Part shown: positions 31,706-34,890 of the stretch, piece after piece
Layout of the letters: each line of letters begins with the position of its first letter
Position numbering within the stretch: the stretch's first letter is position 1
Assembly (NCBI GenBank): GCA_001579985.1
Contig: LRSR01009521.1
Location: forward strand, 1-34,890
DNA length: 34,890 nucleotides
DNA from: Hypsibius dujardini
Taxonomy: Eukaryota > Tardigrada > Eutardigrada > Parachela > Hypsibiidae
Direction of reading: 5' to 3'
Program-made: the position numbers and the translations under genes
Notes under the pieces: generated by a model
Database searches by the model: none
Told to the model about the DNA's origin: nothing
Seen by the model: the letters and a program-made list of their open reading frames with translations, nothing else

Positions 31706-33324
31706 ATCTGTCTGCTTATCTCCTTGCCTATCCCTCTGCCTGCCTGTCTATGTGTCTGTGTGGCTGCGTCAGTTTGTGTGAGTGTCTCTCACTCTGTCGC
31801 CGTAATCTTCTAATGTCTATGTGTTCTTATTCCTTCCTCACATACGTGAGAGTAGTACATCAGCGGAGGCACTTGCAGGCTCACACCGCGATCGCGAAGT
31901 GTCGATGCGGTTGCGATGATATCGTCAGTATAAAGTCCGATATGCTGAACGCCGGGTCCGTCATGCTGCTCGATGAAGGACTCCACCTGATTTGTTTGTG
32001 CATCTAGATTGAGGGGAAAAACACGACACCTTGAGGCAACAATCCGCATCGACGTTCCACCATAGTAAGGGACTCTACGGAGAACAGTAAACAAAATGCA
32101 TGCGAACTAGAGGTGTTCACACACAACGATTGCCCACGAACCATGACCGGCCAGCGACTCGGCTATGACCAACTTTAAACCGTCTTCTTCTCTCAAATCA
32201 TTCGCTAACATTGTTTCCGCGCACTGGAAATACTCCATCGCCTTCAGCCGGAGTCCAATGTCTCCATCCAGTACGAAACCGTCATCCACAGTTTCAGTCC
32301 TGCAAACGTTAAAATATAATCAATGCTAGCAATTCATCAATCAAGCCAAAGAGCCAAGGAATAAATGTTGATTGACTAAAAGAGTTTGAAATAAAAAGAA
32401 ATATGATAAACAATTTTGGGAGTTGAAGAAAATAAGTTTTCGATTATCGATTTCTGTTTTTCAGCTTTTAAATAGTAAACATTACTGTTTATTTAATAAT
32501 TTAAAAAAAACAACGTTTTTTCGACCATGGCTTGAGACAATATTTAACATCCAACGAAGCCCCAACCTCTAAACAACACTTTCTTACCGGTTCATAAAAA
32601 ATCTGGAAAATCCAAACACACGTTCATACCACTCCAACACGCTGTCCACCTTTCCGCGCTCGCAAACTACGGTGATATGGTCGACATGCCGGATTTTGGA
32701 CGCTTTCTCCGGCGGCACCTCATCCCTCACGGAATTCTCGAATCCCGGCAGGAAATCCCCGACATAATTTTCCCTCTCTACCAGGGTATGAACGACATTT
32801 CCGACGCACGACCGAATCATCGCTCTATCACATAATCCGAACAAGTCCGAGGTCCGCGTTTTGGCTTGAAGAATTGTCGCTCCGGCAGAAACGGCATTGG
32901 CGAGGACTTTATCGACATCTGAAACAAGAAAATTATCTATCGCCCTGGCAAGTGACTAACCGATCAATCAACGGATGAGTTTCTCAGCCAAAGCACTCCA
33001 CCGCCAATCAATCGATCAATCAGCTGACTAAATAACGAATTGTTTACCTTTAACGCGTACAGCAATATCGAAGAACGTATCGATTCCATGAGCAAATTTT
33101 TCCCTCTGAAGATGAAGCGCGGGATGCTCGGGATTGGGGCCATCCAGTGCGGACAGCTTCGGTTGTGTAACGAGGAAGGTTGCCGATCCAGTTCGCAAGA
33201 CCCACTGATGGGCGCTGGCAGTTTCTCGGGTGCCTCGCAATGAGAGGGAGTACTGTTGGGCGATTTGCTTTATGAAACGTGCGCCGTCCTTCACGAGCAA
33301 CTCCAGGTGATGCAGGGTGGCCAT
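31168..33324 (-). CDS. HPDL: 4-hydroxyphenylpyruvate dioxygenase-like protein (HPDL-type)
   Basis: Member of the Fe(II)-dependent vicinal-oxygen-chelate dioxygenases that act on 4-hydroxyphenylpyruvate-like substrates. Exons, in transcript order: 33324-33048, 32918-32588, 32299-32148, 32003-31846, 31531-31419, 31333-31168; phases 1,2,1,0,2; 398 aa plus TGA. The N-terminal VOC half starts [14 protein letters not shown]; the C-terminal half holds the metal triad. His173 (RHVDHITVV), His274 (GPGVQHIGL) and Glu364 ([11 protein letters not shown]) are all present, so it is likely an active enzyme. The tail [19 protein letters not shown] then [14 protein letters not shown] is closer to HPDL, a mitochondrial relative, than to classical HPD as I recall them. 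The junction between exons 3 and 4 has two possible donors (gtcatg or gttcgt, 6 bp apart); the first gives the usual loop length. It converges with the ferritin gene. Intron 4 holds a (TCTG)/(TGCC)n array. Confidence 0.82.
31568..31770. repeat. (TCTG)n and (TGCC)n array in HPDL intron 4
   Basis: A perfect tctgtctg run (about 31575-31632) passes into a perfect tgcctgcc run (about 31641-31705), then degenerates. Lies inside the intron 31532-31845. Confidence 0.95.
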
Positions 33325-34003
33325 TCTGTTAAGCCTACGGGTAAAACAAATTTACGGAGAACATGTATCATAACTGTAATCAGTAAAAGGGAACGTTCCT
33401 TTCTTCAGGGACGAACTGTTCAAACCAGTTATTGACTACTTAATCAAGAGATCAATTAATGCTCTCGCTCCTCTAATATCGATGGGTGTTGAGTCCAGGG
33501 GGCGGGGTTCGGATGAATCGAACGAAACTGGCGCTGTAAATCGCTCCCTGTGGATACTTCATGTTATGTCCTAAAGCGTGCTACGTTACAGCGTAGGCGT
33601 AGCGCCGATGTGTACATTTAGACTACCGCATTAGTACAACCTAATCCAAATAGACCGTTCAATAGACTGTTCTTTTGTGCTTTCCGTGTGGAAAAAAAGA
33701 AAGGAAAAAAAGAAAGGCGCGTGGAGAAAAGAAGGCGTTTTTTTCATTTTGCCGACGTAACGGTTGTATTTAGCCCACAGGACTCCGGAGCGCAACATGG
33801 TTGGACTTAAGGAGAATGTCAACAAGTCACGGTCACCCATGAATCCTGTCACCGTCGCCTGTCCCGGATCCACTTCATCGCTTCTTCTCCAGATCTTTAA
33901 GATCTAAAACTTTTAAAATCTAAAACTTTTAAAATTTACCATTTGATTTGAATTTGATTTGAATTTGACTGGGTGAGAATTTGAATTTTGAGTTTCTTCA
34001 CAG
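33325..34003. other. Upstream flank of HPDL-like gene; no further gene supported
   Basis: At about 33493-33510, gtccagggggcggggttc resembles the core of the fold-back family (4905, 26073). A minus-strand frame at 33631-33873 and an ATG-started 37-codon plus-strand frame at 33798 overlap each other; neither can be tied to a family. A 10-bp direct repeat (aaacttttaa) occurs near 33907-33935. Confidence 0.4.
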
Positions 34004-34486
34004 GTTCCAGTGCTGACGGTCGCGCTCTAGCTCAGTTTCTGCAGGACCTTATGAAGAGGCTCACTGATAACCGCAACAAATAACTTGAGGCCCGCAATAA
34101 AGTACTGGAAGAGACGGTCAAGAAGTTGCAAGCCATTGTCTAGAAGGAATAGAAAATCAGTCGGGAAAGGAGGAAGGTGGTACGTTTGCCCGGAATCAAA
34201 TCCTTGATTCGGTTTTAAGAACGCTCGATATCGGATTACCGATTTTTTATCTATCTTTATTTCCGTTGTTTCTATGTAGATCGAAGACCCGCTGAAGTCG
34301 AAGCTCAGTGATGGACTGGGCGAGGCTCTGCCCAAGCACCAGAAGAAGAAGAAGCAGAAGAAGAAGAAGAAAACACAGAATGGAGTAGTTTTCATTCCGA
34401 GACGTGTAGTCATTCGTGACATCAGTTTTACTTTTCATTCCGTGCCTAAAACTGACCATTGTTTCTCGTGTGTGCTTTCGGTTTGA
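34004..34486 (+). pseudogene. Interrupted coiled-coil / Lys-rich gene remnant, two exons
   Basis: A region with acceptor (ttcttcacag), an open coiled-coil-like segment 34004-34176, a donor (gtggta) and a second acceptor (tctatgtag) leading to 34280-34486 keeps phase 0 at the junction and ends in TGA. The first exon reads ALAQFLQDLMKRLTDNRNK, then LEARNKVLEETVKKLQAIV, but is broken by in-frame TAA (34081), TAG (34141) and TAG (34150). The second exon has a KHQKKKKQKKKKKTQNG basic stretch encoded by an (AAG)n run. The splice architecture looks intact while the frame is not, which fits a recent pseudogene, or a wrong frame choice by me. Family not recognised; no 5' exon found. Confidence 0.4.
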
Positions 34487-34890
34487 ATCTTTTGCTTCTC
34501 AAAGTCTTGTAAAATAATATGTCTGCAGTTAAAATTTACAAATTGTCACATTCTCCGGTACTGTCATGCGCTTTAAAACAACGGTCCGCCAGTGTCAGGG
34601 TGCGGAGCCGAAATACGAAGACGAGATCACGTCACTCCACATTAGCTTGATTAAATGGTCACTCAGTCAGAAAGTCAGCTGCGCCTATTGATTGGTTTAA
34701 TTCAGGCTCGGGTGGAGGTCCGCGGCCAGGGGGGGGGGAGACACCGTGCCCTAGACAAAACTTTTCTATATGCTTAGCAATGTCTACCTAGCGAACACAG
34801 GGGCACAGGATTAGGAAGGCGTGCCCAGGGCACATTTCTCTATCAGCGAGTCTATGGGGGGCCATTGGCACGACCGATATTCGGAGGGTG
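34487..34890. other. Right-edge intergenic sequence
   Basis: Contains a G-run at about 34730-34738 and a GC-rich end. No gene, repeat family or splice-supported exon recognised. Confidence 0.4.

Overview
The window looks like nuclear DNA from a small invertebrate, most probably a tardigrade (a Hypsibius/Ramazzottius-type genome). Every gene I can model is split by GT-AG spliceosomal introns. Two genes encode large-subunit (clade II, KatE/HPII-type) catalases with the C-terminal glutaminase-like domain. That catalase type is normally bacterial or fungal, and it is the type reported in tardigrades as a horizontal acquisition. The species assignment is inference.

Layout, left to right. 1-3480 holds a 416-bp inverted-repeat element, a decayed gene relic (567-1340) and mostly featureless AT-rich DNA. 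3481-8075 (+) is a six-exon gene for a 7-transmembrane, gustatory-receptor-like protein of about 437 aa; all its introns are phase 0 and they carry several fold-back/MITE insertions. 8471-10355 (+) is a probable five-exon gene of unknown family. 10356-11857 is intergenic with a MITE. 11858-16874 (-) is catalase A, 704 aa, with no signal peptide. 17040-18830 is intergenic with a second copy of that MITE. 18834-23376 (-) is catalase B, 746 aa, with a signal peptide. 23377-29618 is long intergenic DNA dominated by (CAGA)n arrays and a 1.2-kb fold-back element. 29619-30898 (+) is a secreted ferritin-like protein whose ferroxidase ligands are mostly replaced. 31168-33324 (-) is a 4-hydroxyphenylpyruvate-dioxygenase-like (HPDL-type) gene, convergent with the ferritin. 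34004-34486 (+) is an interrupted coiled-coil/lysine-rich gene remnant.

Functionally, the middle and right parts bring together H2O2 removal (two catalases, one predicted cytosolic and one secreted), an extracellular iron-binding protein, and an Fe(II) dioxygenase of the tyrosine-catabolism family. The proximity is seen; a functional link is only inference. The two catalases are tandem paralogs that share only two of five intron positions each, so there has been extensive intron gain, loss or shift since duplication.

Non-coding DNA is unusually structured: at least five distinct inverted-repeat element families, 33-, 45-, 64- and 65-bp minisatellites, and tetranucleotide (TCTG/CAGA)n arrays inside catalase, ferritin and HPDL introns. 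No rRNA, tRNA, CRISPR or operon structure was found. All exon boundaries were deduced by eye from reading frame, splice consensus and phase, and have no transcript support.
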